From the NCBI GenBank assembly GCA_028824295.1, contig JAPPED010000010.1:1-63693 (forward strand): a stretch of 63,693 nt of DNA, in the 5' to 3' direction. Positions 19,276-28,266 of the stretch are shown here, piece by piece. The notes under the pieces were generated by a model that saw only the letters and a list, made by a program, of their open reading frames with translations, did no database searches and was not told the origin of the DNA. The first letter of the stretch is position 1. Each line of letters opens with the position of its first letter. This DNA is from Rhodospirillales bacterium. Its GTDB lineage: Bacteria > Pseudomonadota > Alphaproteobacteria > TMED109. The position numbers were made by a program, and so were the translations under genes.

Positions 19276-19586
19276 CGTTGTCCCCGTTCGGCCGTCCGCC
19301 CAATCCCCTGAGCCCCCGCCGCAGGCCGCGCCTGCAACGCCCGAGGGTTTCGCGAGGCGAGATCCAGCCTACGCGCGGTGGCCGCTGACCGCGATGCATA
19401 ACACATGGGATTCTCAGCACGTGTTCCGACACCCCTGGCGGTGTCGAGGCAGGGCCTCCGGATCATCGTGGGACGGGTCCGTCGCAGTGGGGGTGAACTC
19501 GGATTTGCCCGGACCGGTGCCTGTGGCGGACTTCCCCCGCATAAGGCGGGGCGGCCTGTTTGGACAGGACTGGCCTCGACAAGCGG
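19276..19586. other. Intergenic stretch without a recognisable gene
   Basis: About 310 bases upstream of the minus-strand phosphorylase gene and of the repeat array. Short frames on both strands show no motif or ribosome-binding site. Promoters for the two divergent genes must lie here or in the array, but I cannot place boxes with confidence. Confidence 0.35.
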
Positions 19587-19668
19587 ATTCCGAATCGGAC
19601 GGCCTGTCATTCCGAATTGGACGACTATATATTCCGAATTGGACGGAATAACATTCCGAACTGGACGG
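19587..19668 (+). repeat. Four direct repeats with 22-bp period before a DUF4143 ATPase gene
   Basis: Copies of a 16-bp core start at 19587, 19609, 19631 and 19653: ATTCCGAATCGGACGG, ATTCCGAATTGGACGA, ATTCCGAATTGGACGG and ATTCCGAACTGGACGG. Each pair is separated by six variable bases, giving an exact 22-bp period, two turns of the helix. Within each core TCC and GGA form a small dyad around GAATT. The last copy ends seven bases before the ATPase ATG. It looks like cooperative protein-binding sites for autoregulation; it is too regular and too short in period for a CRISPR. Confidence 0.75.
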
Positions 19669-19675
19669 CCAATTC

Positions 19676-20950
19676 ATGGCAAAAGGGAAGAGCGTTCTGT
19701 CGCGTGACGGGTTTGTACAGCGGCACGCTGAACCCAAGGTCATCAGGGCGCTGGCAGACACGCGCGTCACGGCCATTGTCGGTCCGCGCCAATCCGGCAA
19801 AACCACGCTGGCTCGTCGAATCGCTGATAGGGACGGACGCTCTTTCATCACCCTGGATGATGCCCAGTACAGACGATTTGCCAACCATGACCCCGACGGC
19901 TTCATGCGCGGTCTCGAGTACGCGGTAATCGATGAAGTCCAGCGTGCTCCCGACCTCATTCTCGCCATCAAGAAGGCGGTTGATGAGGACCCCAGGCCGG
20001 GGCGTTACCTGATCACCGGATCGGCCGATCTCTTCAGGGGCACGCTTTCCCCCGATTCACTGGCAGGCCGAATCGAGATTGTGCAACTCCTGCCGTTTGC
20101 GCAGTCGGAGATCGCCGGCACCCAGGCGATCGATTTTCTCGACCGGGCTTTTGCGGGAGATTTCCCTGGCACTACCACGATCGGACCCACGGAAGACCTG
20201 GTGGAGCGCGTCATTTCGGGCGGGTTCCCGGAGGCGCTTTCCCGGAGCAATCCTGGGCGTCGTCGCAGCTGGTTGCTCGCATACGTCCGCTCCCTGGCAG
20301 AACGCGATGCGGTGGAGATTGCCGCTGTTGAGAGGCCGGCGATGACCAGCCGGCTGATCGAATCGGCGGCGCCGACCGCGGGGCAGCTGACGAATGCATC
20401 GCAGCTGGGGATGCAGCTCGGAGTCGACAGCAAGACCGTTACCCGCTGGATCACGGTGCTCGAGCAGATGTTCCTGGTTCGACGGATCCGGGCGTGGCAC
20501 CGAAACAACCTGAAGAGGCTGGTCAAGACCCCCAAACTGCAGTTCTTGGATTCGGGTCTGCTGGCAGCGCTGCAGCGAGCAGACGCGGCGCGTCTCGCAT
20601 CGGATCGACAGGCCTTGGGCCCGCTTCTCGAATGCTTCGTGCATGCGGAACTGGCCAAGGTCGCAACGCTAACCGACACCCCGACGTCCCTTTACCACTT
20701 CCGGGACAAGGATCAGATGGAAGTCGATTTTGTGGCGGAACGACCGACCGGTGACATTGTCGGCATCGAGGTGAAGGCTGCTGCAACCGTGCGTCCCAGA
20801 GATTTCCGGGGGCTTGCCCGACTGGAAAAGCTCGCCGGGCAACAATTTACCTGCGGCATCCTCCTGCACGACGGTGACCGCGTTCAACGCGTATCCGCCA
20901 GAATGTTCGCGATGCCGGTCGGGATGTTGTGGCGCCCCCGGTCACGCTGA
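19676..20950 (+). CDS. DUF4143-family AAA ATPase (first copy)
   Basis: A 424-residue AAA_14/DUF4143 protein. The ATPase domain (about residues 25-165) has Walker A VGPRQSGKTTLARR, a sensor-like ITLDDAQYRRF, Walker B AVIDEVQRAPDL and sensor ITGSADLF. The C-terminal DUF4143 half includes a winged-helix-like segment (LTNASQLGMQLGVDSKTVTRWI) and a restriction-endonuclease-like tail (DKDQMEVDFVAE, then GIEVKAAATV, giving a D...ExK pattern). Function is unresolved; members are often mobile-like, multi-copy and strain-variable. There is no Shine-Dalgarno; the start sits seven bases after a four-copy repeat. It differs strongly from the second copy at 60673. Confidence 0.85.
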   Translation: MAKGKSVLSRDGFVQRHAEPKVIRALADTRVTAIVGPRQSGKTTLARRIADRDGRSFITLDDAQYRRFANHDPDGFMRGLEYAVIDEVQRAPDLILAIKKAVDEDPRPGRYLITGSADLFRGTLSPDSLAGRIEIVQLLPFAQSEIAGTQAIDFLDRAFAGDFPGTTTIGPTEDLVERVISGGFPEALSRSNPGRRRSWLLAYVRSLAERDAVEIAAVERPAMTSRLIESAAPTAGQLTNASQLGMQLGVDSKTVTRWITVLEQMFLVRRIRAWHRNNLKRLVKTPKLQFLDSGLLAALQRADAARLASDRQALGPLLECFVHAELAKVATLTDTPTSLYHFRDKDQMEVDFVAERPTGDIVGIEVKAAATVRPRDFRGLARLEKLAGQQFTCGILLHDGDRVQRVSARMFAMPVGMLWRPRSR

Positions 20951-20987
20951 GCCGTCTCATCGACCTGCCGGTTCGGGACACGTCGGA

Positions 20988-21983
20988 TCAGCGGAGAGGG
21001 GAGAGGTTGGCGAGGAACTGCCGCGCGCTGGCATCCCATCCGCGCCCTTCGGCGAAACGCCGGCAGGCGACGCGGTCCAGTTTGAGGGCCGCGTGTGCGG
21101 CCCTGCCTAGGTCGTGGTCGAGAACGGCGACCTCGGGGGCATCGCCGACCACGTCGAGGGGTCCCGGCTCCGGATAGGCCGCGACGGGTACGCCGCAGGC
21201 AAGCGCTTCCAGCATCACGTTGCCGAACGTGTCGGTGCGGCTCGGAAAGACGAATACGTCGGCTTGCGCGAATGTGCGGACGAGGTCGTCTCCGGTTCGG
21301 GTGCCCGGGAACTCGACGTCGGGAAAGCGGCGTTGGAGGGACTCCCTCGCCGGTCCGTCGCCCACCACCATCTTCCGTCCCGGCAGCTTCAGCTCGAGAA
21401 ACGCCTCAAGGTTCTTCTCGACGGCGACCCGTCCGACCGTCAGCCATAGCGGGCTGTCGGGCACACGATCCATACGCCTGGGGCGAAACAGCGACGTATC
21501 GACACCGCGACTCCAAAGCCGGACCTGCCCGAATCGCCGCTGCTCGAGTTCGGCGACCAGTCTCGGCGTCGCGGCCATCACGGTAGCGGCCCGCCGATGA
21601 AACCGCCGCAGGACGGCGTAACCAAATGCCTCCGGCAGGCCGGTCCGCGCCTTGAGGTATTCGGGAAAGCGGGTGTGAAACGAGGTGGTGAAGGGTGTGG
21701 ACAAACGGCGACACGACCGGCGCGCCGCCCAGCCCAGGGGTCCTTCGGTCGCAATGTGGACGGCTTCCGGCCGGAAGGCTTCGATGGTGCCGCGCACGCG
21801 CCACGGGTCGAGGGCAATCCGGATCTCCCGGTAGGTCGGGAGCGGCGCCGTCCGGAAACCGTCCGGTCCGATGATCCGGACCGTGTGTCCGAGCGCCCGG
21901 AGTTCCGGCTCGAGCGCGGTGAACGTGCGGACCACCCCGTTGATCTGCGGGTGCCAGGCATCCGAGACGATCAGGATGCGCAT
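20988..21983 (-). CDS. GT4-family glycosyltransferase
   Basis: A 331-residue GT-B glycosyltransferase of family 4, close in pattern to alpha-mannosyltransferases. The N-terminal domain opens with ILIVSDAWHPQINGVVRTF and contains PFTTSFHTRFPEYLKAR. The nucleotide-sugar domain has WLTVGRVAVEKNLEAFL, VFVFPSRTDTFGNVMLEALA (the E-x7-E type motif) and CGVPVAAYPEPGPLDVV. Its substrate is probably a glycolipid acceptor. The start lies seven bases after the stop of the broken LpxH-like gene; intact versions of this pair are common neighbours in Alphaproteobacteria. Confidence 0.9.
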   Translation of the reverse strand: MRILIVSDAWHPQINGVVRTFTALEPELRALGHTVRIIGPDGFRTAPLPTYREIRIALDPWRVRGTIEAFRPEAVHIATEGPLGWAARRSCRRLSTPFTTSFHTRFPEYLKARTGLPEAFGYAVLRRFHRRAATVMAATPRLVAELEQRRFGQVRLWSRGVDTSLFRPRRMDRVPDSPLWLTVGRVAVEKNLEAFLELKLPGRKMVVGDGPARESLQRRFPDVEFPGTRTGDDLVRTFAQADVFVFPSRTDTFGNVMLEALACGVPVAAYPEPGPLDVVGDAPEVAVLDHDLGRAAHAALKLDRVACRRFAEGRGWDASARQFLANLSPLR

Positions 21984-21989
21984 GACGCG

Positions 21990-22331
21990 TCAGGACGCCG
22001 TCGCCAGCTCCGAGGCCCGGCGCTTAAAGCGGCTCAGCGTGCCGCCCTGGAGGATTTCCAGCTGGCCGTCGAAGTGCTCGACGAGCGCGGTGCAGCTCTC
22101 GGTCCAGTCACCGTCGTTGCAATAGAGGATGTCGCCGATGGTGCGCATCTTTGCATGGTGAATGTGGCCACAGATCACGCCGTTGACCCCCCGTTGACGT
22201 GCCTCCTGGGCAAGCGCGTTCTCGAAATCCGCGATGAACTGCACCGCGTTCTTGACCCGGTGCTTCAGGAACCCCGACAGCGATCAGTACGGAAGCCCGC
22301 TGACCCGCCGGGGGAAACCGACGATGTTCAT
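21990..22331 (-). pseudogene. Remnant of an LpxH-like UDP-2,3-diacylglucosamine diphosphatase/metallophosphoesterase
   Basis: The C-terminal third of a calcineurin-type phosphoesterase survives: GVNGVICGHIHHAKM (last metal-binding GHxH motif), DILYCNDGDWTESCTALVEH, and a basic tail. Upstream in the same frame comes GLPY, then TGA (22284-22286), then SLSGFLKHRVKNAV; the family has Trp at this point, so TGG to TGA is the simplest reading. The N-terminal metal motifs (DxH, GD, GNHD) are absent from the flanking DNA. The gene is therefore both truncated and stopped. A GTG at 22244 could in theory start a fragment, but it could not bind both metals. Confidence 0.75.
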
Positions 22332-22482
22332 GTCCGGAACGCACCCCGCCAACAGTGGCGGCGGTCGACCGACCCGCCGCCATTATCCAACTAGCGGCAA
22401 TTGGAGCAGGTGACGTGATGCGTGCCGGAGTCCATTCCGTGAAGAGTTTTTGACAATTGGCGGGCGCGCGTCGGGGGAGGGC

Positions 22483-23496
22483 CTACTCGTCAGCCACCTT
22501 TACGACCAGCTTGCCGAAGTTCCTGCCCTGCAGCAGCCCCATGAACGCTTCCGGCGCCCGTTCGAGCCCTTCGACGACGTCCTCCCGATAGCGCAGCTTG
22601 CCTTCCTTGATCCAGCGCGCCATGCGGCGAAGGGCGATGGGGTATTTCTGCGTGAAGCGGAACACGAGAAAACCTTCCACGCTGGCCTGATTGATCAGGA
22701 CATGCCGCAACGACCGCGGCCCCATGGCTTCCTCCGTGTTGTTGTACTGGGAGATCTGGCCGCAGATGGCGACCCGCCCCCACTGCGCGAGATTCGCAAA
22801 GGCCGCGTCGGTGACAGGACCGCCCACGTTGTCAAAGTAGACGTCCACGCCGTCCGGGCAGGCTTCTCGAACCGCCGCGTTGAGGTCACCTGCCGCCCGG
22901 TAATTGATGCCGGCGTCGAAGCCGAGTTCCTTGGTGATGTAGTTCACCTTGTCGTCGGAACCGGCGGTGCCGACGACTCGGCAGCCGCCGATCTTGGCGA
23001 TCTGCCCGACCGCCGCCCCCACGGCGCCGGACGCCGCGGACACCAAGACCGTGTCACCGGGAACCGGGCGTCCGACCTCGAGCAGGCCGAAGTAGGCGGT
23101 CATCCCCGGCATGCCGAGGATCCCGACCGACGTCGAGATGGGCGCGAGCGAAGGATCGACCTTGCGAATCTGGGCCGACGTCGCGATCGCGTAGTCCTGC
23201 CAGCCGAGCGCAAATCCTTGGACGATGTCTCCTTCCTGGAAGGCCGGATCCTGACTCTTCTCGACGCGTCCGCAGACACCCCCCGTCATGACCCCGCCGA
23301 CCGGGTTAGGCGCGGCGTACGACTTGCCGGCACTCATCCGCCCGCGCATGTAGGGGTCGAGCGACAGCCAGAGCGCGCGGACTAGGACTTCCCCGTGCCG
23401 GGGCTCGGGGACCGGTTCCTCTTCAAGGCGGAAGTTCTCGGCGGTGGGCATTCCCACGGGACGGGAGGCAAGGACGATCCGGCGATTGACGGCCAT
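22483..23496 (-). CDS. CurA/LTB4-dehydrogenase-like NADP-dependent alkene reductase
   Basis: A 337-residue zinc-free medium-chain reductase, similar to E. coli CurA and prostaglandin/leukotriene reductases, which reduce activated double bonds with NADPH. It shows the substrate-site LWLSLDPYMRGRM near the N-terminus, the Rossmann element TVLVSAASGAVGAAVGQIAK, VDVYFDNVGGPVTDAA and YNNTEEAMGPRS. Zinc-ligand cysteines of alcohol dehydrogenases are missing, as expected. It stands alone; the physiological substrate is unknown. Confidence 0.88.
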   Translation of the reverse strand: MAVNRRIVLASRPVGMPTAENFRLEEEPVPEPRHGEVLVRALWLSLDPYMRGRMSAGKSYAAPNPVGGVMTGGVCGRVEKSQDPAFQEGDIVQGFALGWQDYAIATSAQIRKVDPSLAPISTSVGILGMPGMTAYFGLLEVGRPVPGDTVLVSAASGAVGAAVGQIAKIGGCRVVGTAGSDDKVNYITKELGFDAGINYRAAGDLNAAVREACPDGVDVYFDNVGGPVTDAAFANLAQWGRVAICGQISQYNNTEEAMGPRSLRHVLINQASVEGFLVFRFTQKYPIALRRMARWIKEGKLRYREDVVEGLERAPEAFMGLLQGRNFGKLVVKVADE

Positions 23497-23559
23497 GGCA
23501 GGTTCCTGGACTAGGTGGCGAGAAGGCGCCGCGTTGGGCGGCGTGAGAAGTAGAGGGTT

Positions 23560-24531
23560 TTACCCGATCAGGCCGGTGACGGGCGATGACGGGTCACCGA
23601 CGAACTTACGCGGAATGCGGCCTGCGAGATAGGCGTCGCGGCCGGCGCTCACAGCCGCGCGCATCGCCCGGGCCATCCGCACCGGGTCCTCCGCGCCGGC
23701 GATCGCCGTGTTCATCAGGACGGCGTCGCAACCAAGCTCCATGGCGAGCGTCGCGTCCGAGGCGGTTCCTACCCCGGCGTCGACGATGACCGGGATTTGC
23801 AGGCGCTCCACGATGAAGCGGATGTTGAGCGGATTCTGGATTCCGAGCCCCGAGCCGATCGGCGCGCCAAGCGGCATCACCGCGGCCGCCCCCAGATCCT
23901 CCAGGCGTCGCGCCAGCAGCGGATCGTCGGTGCAGTACACCATCACCTCGAACCCCTCGCGGACCAGGATCTCGGTCACGCGGAGCGTCTCAGGCATGTC
24001 CGGATACAGTGTGTCTGGGTCGCCCAGCATCTCCAGCTTCACCAGCGTCCAGCCCCCGACCTCGCGCGCGAGGCGCAGGGTGCGCAGTGCATCCTCCGCC
24101 GTGTAGCAGCCGGCCGTGTTCGGCAGGTAGGTGTACGCCTTGGGATCAATCGCGTCGGTCAGCCGTTCGGCGTTGGGGTCGTCGAGGTTCACGCGGCGCA
24201 CGGCGACGGTGATGATCTCGGCGCCGGAGGCCTCCAGCGCCGCGCGGTTCTGGGCGTAGGTCGCGAACTTGCCGGTGCCGATGATCAGGCGCGAACGGAA
24301 GCGCCGGCCTGCGACTTCCCAACGGTCATCGTCACCGCCGCCCACCAGTTGGACGATTTCGATGGAGTCGCCGCTCCTGAGCTTCAGAGTCGCGAATTCG
24401 GCGCGCCGCACGATCTCGCGGTTCCGCTCAACCGCGATCTTCCTGGAATCCAGCCCCAGGTCCCGCAGAAGATCATCAAGCAATAGATCGGGGGCGACGG
24501 TACGCTCCGTACCGTTGACCGAAATCTCCAC
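23560..24531 (-). CDS. thiG: ThiS-ThiG fusion: sulfur carrier plus thiazole synthase
   Basis: A 323-residue fusion for the thiazole half of thiamine. Residues 1-67 are a ThiS beta-grasp domain ([21 protein letters not shown] ... IVQLVGGG), including the Gly-Gly that normally ends free ThiS and becomes thiocarboxylated. A six-residue linker (DDDRWE) leads into ThiG, a TIM barrel beginning [15 protein letters not shown], with the Schiff-base lysine in [11 protein letters not shown] and the phosphate loop [14 protein letters not shown]. In the fusion the Gly-Gly is internal, so either sulfur transfer differs or the chain is cut. No other thi genes are adjacent. Confidence 0.92.
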   Translation of the reverse strand: MEISVNGTERTVAPDLLLDDLLRDLGLDSRKIAVERNREIVRRAEFATLKLRSGDSIEIVQLVGGGDDDRWEVAGRRFRSRLIIGTGKFATYAQNRAALEASGAEIITVAVRRVNLDDPNAERLTDAIDPKAYTYLPNTAGCYTAEDALRTLRLAREVGGWTLVKLEMLGDPDTLYPDMPETLRVTEILVREGFEVMVYCTDDPLLARRLEDLGAAAVMPLGAPIGSGLGIQNPLNIRFIVERLQIPVIVDAGVGTASDATLAMELGCDAVLMNTAIAGAEDPVRMARAMRAAVSAGRDAYLAGRIPRKFVGDPSSPVTGLIG

Positions 24532-24607
24532 CGAATGCTACCCCGCGCGCGTTTGCCGTTCCTCGGAATCTCAAGGCATTGCCGTGCCGTTACTGTAGAT
24601 TCCTTTC

Positions 24608-25081
24608 ATGGCACAGGCTACTACCGTGTTCGTGCTGAACGGCCCGAACCTGAATCTCCTCGGAACGCGTGAGCCCGGCATCTACGGCCGCGAGACCCTG
24701 GTCGACGTGGAGGCACTGTGCCGCAGGACGGCGGACCCGCTCGGGATTCGGATCGACTTCCGGCAGACCAACCACGAGGGCGTACTGGTCGACTGGATTC
24801 AGGAAGCGGCAGCCGAAGCAGGCGGAATCGTGCTCAATGCCGCCGCCTACACCCACACCTCCGTGGCGCTGCTCGACGCGTTGCGGGCGTTCGATGGGCC
24901 GGTGATCGAGGTGCACGTTTCGAATGTGTACGCGCGCGAACCCTTCCGCCACCATTCCTATGTCTCGGCCCGGGCGGACGGGGTTTTGTGCGGGGTCGGC
25001 GTGGCCGGTTACGCTCTCGCGCTTGAGGCCATCGCGCCCATGCTGGATGCCCCGCCGGCTGGCGAGACCACCCGGCAGTGA
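24608..25081 (+). CDS. aroQ: Type II 3-dehydroquinate dehydratase
   Basis: AroQ dehydrates 3-dehydroquinate in the shikimate pathway. The 157-residue protein has the family opening [21 protein letters not shown] (catalytic Tyr in GIYG), [31 protein letters not shown] and [17 protein letters not shown] with the catalytic histidine region. It starts the conserved run aroQ-accB-accC-aat; accB begins 23 bases after its stop. Confidence 0.96.
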   Translation: MAQATTVFVLNGPNLNLLGTREPGIYGRETLVDVEALCRRTADPLGIRIDFRQTNHEGVLVDWIQEAAAEAGGIVLNAAAYTHTSVALLDALRAFDGPVIEVHVSNVYAREPFRHHSYVSARADGVLCGVGVAGYALALEAIAPMLDAPPAGETTRQ

Positions 25082-25103
25082 AACGAGGGACGGCAAGGCT
25101 GGC

Positions 25104-25580
25104 ATGCCCAATTTCCCGGTAGACGAACCGTTTCTCCGTCGGTTGGCGGAGTTGATGAACGAGACCGACCTTGCCGAGCTCGAGCTGACGTTCGGGCGCC
25201 GCTCCATCCGGCTGGCCAGGGGGGCGCTGCCGCCGGCGCCTGTCAACCGCCCGCCCGATCCCGATCCGGTGCCGGCCGAACCTGCAGCACCTGAGCCGGC
25301 GCCCTCGGCACCGGATCCCGACCGTCCCGAAGAGTTCGCGAACCACCTGGGGGCGGTCACGTCGCCGATGGTGGGCACGCTGTACGTGGCGGCTGCGCAA
25401 GGGGCGGAGCCCTTCATCAAGGTAGGTGATGAGGTTGGCGAAGGGGACCAGCTTTTCATCATCGAAGCCATGAAGACGATGAATGCGGTGCTGGCGCACC
25501 GCGGCGGGACCGTGGCGCAGATCTTTGTCGAGGATGCCACGCCGGTCGAGTTCGGCGCTCTGCTGGCGATTATCGAGTAG
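25104..25580 (+). CDS. accB: Biotin carboxyl carrier protein of acetyl-CoA carboxylase
   Basis: AccB carries the biotin that shuttles carboxyl between AccC and the transferase. The 158-residue protein has an N-terminal helical region (FLRRLAELMNETDLAELEL), a Pro/Ala/Asp linker (about residues 40-80) and the C-terminal biotinyl domain with the lysine in IIEAMKTMNAV. The start is ATG 25104; the frame is open upstream but overlaps aroQ. accC follows after seven bases. Confidence 0.96.
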   Translation: MPNFPVDEPFLRRLAELMNETDLAELELTFGRRSIRLARGALPPAPVNRPPDPDPVPAEPAAPEPAPSAPDPDRPEEFANHLGAVTSPMVGTLYVAAAQGAEPFIKVGDEVGEGDQLFIIEAMKTMNAVLAHRGGTVAQIFVEDATPVEFGALLAIIE

Positions 25581-25587
25581 GCATCCG

Positions 25588-26937
25588 ATGTTCAGGAAGG
25601 TGCTCATCGCCAATCGGGGCGAGGCAGCGCTCCGCATCCTCCGAGCCTGCCACGACCTTGAGGTCCGGACCGTCGCCATCCATTCGACCGCCGACGCCGA
25701 TGCCATGCATGTCCGGCTGGCCGACGAATCGGTGTGCATCGGCCCGGCCGACGTGCAGTCGAGCTATCTGAACGTGCCCGCCATCATCACGGCGGCCCAC
25801 GTCAGCGGCGTCGATGCCCTGCATCCGGGCTACGGCTTTCTTTCCGAGAATGCCGATTTTGCCCAGATCGTCGCCCTCCATGACATCACGTTCATCGGCC
25901 CGAAGGCGGAACACATTTCGGTCATGGGGGACAAGGTGGAGGCCCGCCGGCGCATGCGCGCCCTTGGTGTGCCGGTGGTCCCGGGCGCCGAGGGCGCGCT
26001 GTCCTCCCTGGAGGAACTTCGAGCCGTGGCCGGAGAGATCGGGTTCCCGCTGATCGTGAAGGCGGCGGCGGGCGGCGGCGGGCGGGGCATGAAGGTGGTC
26101 GAGACGGAGACCGAACTGGAAGGCGCCTGGCAACTGGCGCGGGCCGAGGCGCTGGCGGGATTCGGCGACGATACCGTGTACGCCGAGCGTTACTTGGCAA
26201 CGCCCCGGCACGTCGAGTTCCAGATCCTCGCCGACGCACACGGCAACGTGATGCAGCTGGGCGAGCGCGACTGCTCGGTCCAGCGGCGCCATCAGAAGAT
26301 GGTGGAGGAAGCGCCGTCGCCGGCGATCGATGCCGATGCGCGGCGGCGGGTCGGCGACACGATCGTGGCGGCGGTGCGGGAACTCGGGTACCTCGGACTG
26401 GGTACCGTGGAAATGCTCTACGACGACGGCGAGTTCTATTTCATCGAAATGAACACCCGCCTGCAGGTGGAGCATCCTGTGACCGAGATGGTGACCGGAA
26501 TCGACCTGGTATGCGAACAGCTGCGTGTCGCGGCCGGCGAGCCGGTGAGCTTCGAGCCCGACGCGTTCACCGTGACGGGTCACGCCATCGAGTGCCGGAT
26601 CACCGCCGAGGATCCGGAGACGCTGACGCCGCAGCCCGGCCGGGCGGACGTCTACCATGCGCCGTCCGGGCCCGGGGTCAGGGTCGATTCGGCGATGTTC
26701 GGCGGGAGCGAGGTGTCGCCGCACTATGACAGCCTGATCGCCAAGCTCATCGTGCACGGCCGTGACCGCGACGAGGCGCTCCGCCGGCTGCGGCGCGCGC
26801 TCCGCGAGTACGCGATCGACGGACTGGCCAACACCATCCCGCTGCACCAGCGCATCCTCGAACACCCCGATTTCGTGGCCGGGGAATACGACGTTCACTG
26901 GCTGGAACGAGAGTTCATGGGCCGGGAGAATCCGTGA
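25588..26937 (+). CDS. accC: Biotin carboxylase subunit of acetyl-CoA carboxylase
   Basis: AccC carboxylates the biotin on AccB with ATP and bicarbonate, the first step of fatty-acid synthesis. The 449-residue protein is full length: FRKVLIANRGEAALRI N-terminus, the ATP-grasp glycine loop IVKAAAGGGGRGMKVV, RDCSVQRRHQKMVEEAPSP, and the EMNTRLQVEHPVTEMVTG site. The true start is ATG 25588, where homologues begin. It overlaps aat by GTGA. Confidence 0.97.
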   Translation: MFRKVLIANRGEAALRILRACHDLEVRTVAIHSTADADAMHVRLADESVCIGPADVQSSYLNVPAIITAAHVSGVDALHPGYGFLSENADFAQIVALHDITFIGPKAEHISVMGDKVEARRRMRALGVPVVPGAEGALSSLEELRAVAGEIGFPLIVKAAAGGGGRGMKVVETETELEGAWQLARAEALAGFGDDTVYAERYLATPRHVEFQILADAHGNVMQLGERDCSVQRRHQKMVEEAPSPAIDADARRRVGDTIVAAVRELGYLGLGTVEMLYDDGEFYFIEMNTRLQVEHPVTEMVTGIDLVCEQLRVAAGEPVSFEPDAFTVTGHAIECRITAEDPETLTPQPGRADVYHAPSGPGVRVDSAMFGGSEVSPHYDSLIAKLIVHGRDRDEALRRLRRALREYAIDGLANTIPLHQRILEHPDFVAGEYDVHWLEREFMGRENP

Positions 26938-27662
26938 CGGAGGCCGCCGTCCTGCCAGTAGCGGGGGTGCTCGAAGCGTATCGGCAGGGCTGGTTTCCCA
27001 TGGCGCAGAGCCGCGGCGACCAGAAGGTCTACTGGATCAATCCGGACGTTCGGGGGGTGCTGCCGCTGGCGCGTTTTCACGTGCCGCGCCGACTGGCGCG
27101 CACGCTCCGGCAGCGCTCGTTCGGGCTCACGGTCGACCAGGCGTTTCCGGCGGTGATCGGCGCCTGCGGCCGGTGCGATCCGGACGGGGACCGCTCGGAG
27201 ACGTGGATCAATCCGGCGATCCGCACCGTGTTTCTGCAGCTGTACGAGGACGGCCACGCCCACTCGGTGGAGTGCTGGCGGGACGGTGAGCTGGTTGGCG
27301 GCCTCTACGGACTTGCCGTCAACGGCGCCTTCTTCGGTGAAAGCATGTTTTCGGTCGTTCGTGACGCCAGCAAGGTTGCGCTTGTGCACCTCGTGGACCG
27401 GCTCCGCGCCGGCGGGTTCGTGCTGCTCGACGCACAGTTCGAGAACGATCACCTAGACCAGTTCGGTCAGGAACGCCTGTCACGTGCCGCGTTTCGTCGG
27501 CACCTGGAGGTCGCAGTGACTCATGATGCCGACTTTTTCCGGATCGGTGGCGCCGGGCAAGTGCCGGACCACCTGTATCCGGATTCGGTTCGCCTGCCCA
27601 TGGCCATCGGCGGGTCATGTCCGGCCAGGCCGAGGCACGCGGAAACGGTGCCTTCCGTCTAG
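26934..27662 (+). CDS. aat: Leucyl/phenylalanyl-tRNA-protein transferase
   Basis: Aat adds Leu or Phe from tRNA to the N-terminus of proteins with basic N-termini, marking them for ClpAP. The 242-residue protein contains YRQGWFPMA, WINPDVRGVLPL, FHVPRRLARTLR, ETWINPAIRTVFLQLYE and GVYGxAxxGAFFGESMFS-type LYGLAVNGAFFGESMFS. The GTG start overlaps accC, so it is coupled. It converges on the DUF2155 gene with 13 bases between stops. Confidence 0.95.
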   Translation: MTEAAVLPVAGVLEAYRQGWFPMAQSRGDQKVYWINPDVRGVLPLARFHVPRRLARTLRQRSFGLTVDQAFPAVIGACGRCDPDGDRSETWINPAIRTVFLQLYEDGHAHSVECWRDGELVGGLYGLAVNGAFFGESMFSVVRDASKVALVHLVDRLRAGGFVLLDAQFENDHLDQFGQERLSRAAFRRHLEVAVTHDADFFRIGGAGQVPDHLYPDSVRLPMAIGGSCPARPRHAETVPSV

Positions 27663-27675
27663 ATGCCGGTGGCGG

Positions 27676-28266
27676 TCAGCGCGGGCTTTCGTCCGCGACC
27701 CCGGGTTCGACGGGTCGTGTCGGCGGCTCCGCCCGGGGCTCAGGTCCCGGGGTTCCCCCCAGCCGGCAATCCAGCACCCAGACGTCGTGCGTCGGGTATT
27801 CGAGGGCCGACAGGCCGGGACTGGAGGCGAACATCCACCCCCTGAAGATCTCGGCGCCCGCGAAGCGGCTGGCCGGGTCTAGCTCCGTGATCACGAGAAA
27901 CGCGGCACTCTCGGGCACGTCCTCGGGCGGTGGTTCCCAGCAGCGGGTCGGCACGATCTCCAGCGGCCCCACCCGGGTCGTGGTGTGTAGCGGCGCCTCG
28001 ATGGCGTACGCGCGGGCCGGCCCCTTCTCCAGGACCCGCAGAACCACTACGGGTCCTTCGGCCACGGCGGCATTCAGTCCGAAAACGGCTCCGGCAAGTC
28101 CTGCACAGAGCGCGCCAAGACAGCGCGCACCTGCTCGGGGTCGGCGCCCATCAGCACCCCGTCTTCGAGCGCATCCCGCGCGAGATCCCGGATCTCGCGG
28201 ATGTTCTCGTTGAGCACCTTGATCTTTTCCGTGCAGGACAATGGCGTCTGGTCTGGTGCAAGCCAT
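27676..28266 (-). CDS. DUF2155-domain exported protein (start uncertain)
   Basis: An alphaproteobacterial DUF2155 protein: VVVLRVLEKGPARAYAIEAPL, LEIVPTRCWEPPPEDVP and IFRGWMFASSPGLSALEYP then YDVWVLDC-type HDVWVLDCRLGG. Its role is unknown; it sits next to mlaD. A secretory signal (LGALCAGLAGAVFGLNAAVAEG) lies inside the frame, but no ATG, GTG or TTG occurs between it and ATG 28266, which lies about 45 codons upstream and inside the small gene at 28074-28298. Either the long basic leader is real, a rare start is used, or a base is wrong. GTG 28065 would remove the signal. The protein ends in a Pro/Glu-rich tail. Confidence 0.75.
   Translation of the reverse strand: MACTRPDAIVLHGKDQGAQREHPRDPGSRAGCARRRGADGRRPRAGARCLGALCAGLAGAVFGLNAAVAEGPVVVLRVLEKGPARAYAIEAPLHTTTRVGPLEIVPTRCWEPPPEDVPESAAFLVITELDPASRFAGAEIFRGWMFASSPGLSALEYPTHDVWVLDCRLGGTPGPEPRAEPPTRPVEPGVADESPR

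Noticed and set aside
19587-19668. Possible CRISPR array
   Set aside because: The spacers would be six bases and the period 22; no cas genes are near. It fits protein-binding repeats.
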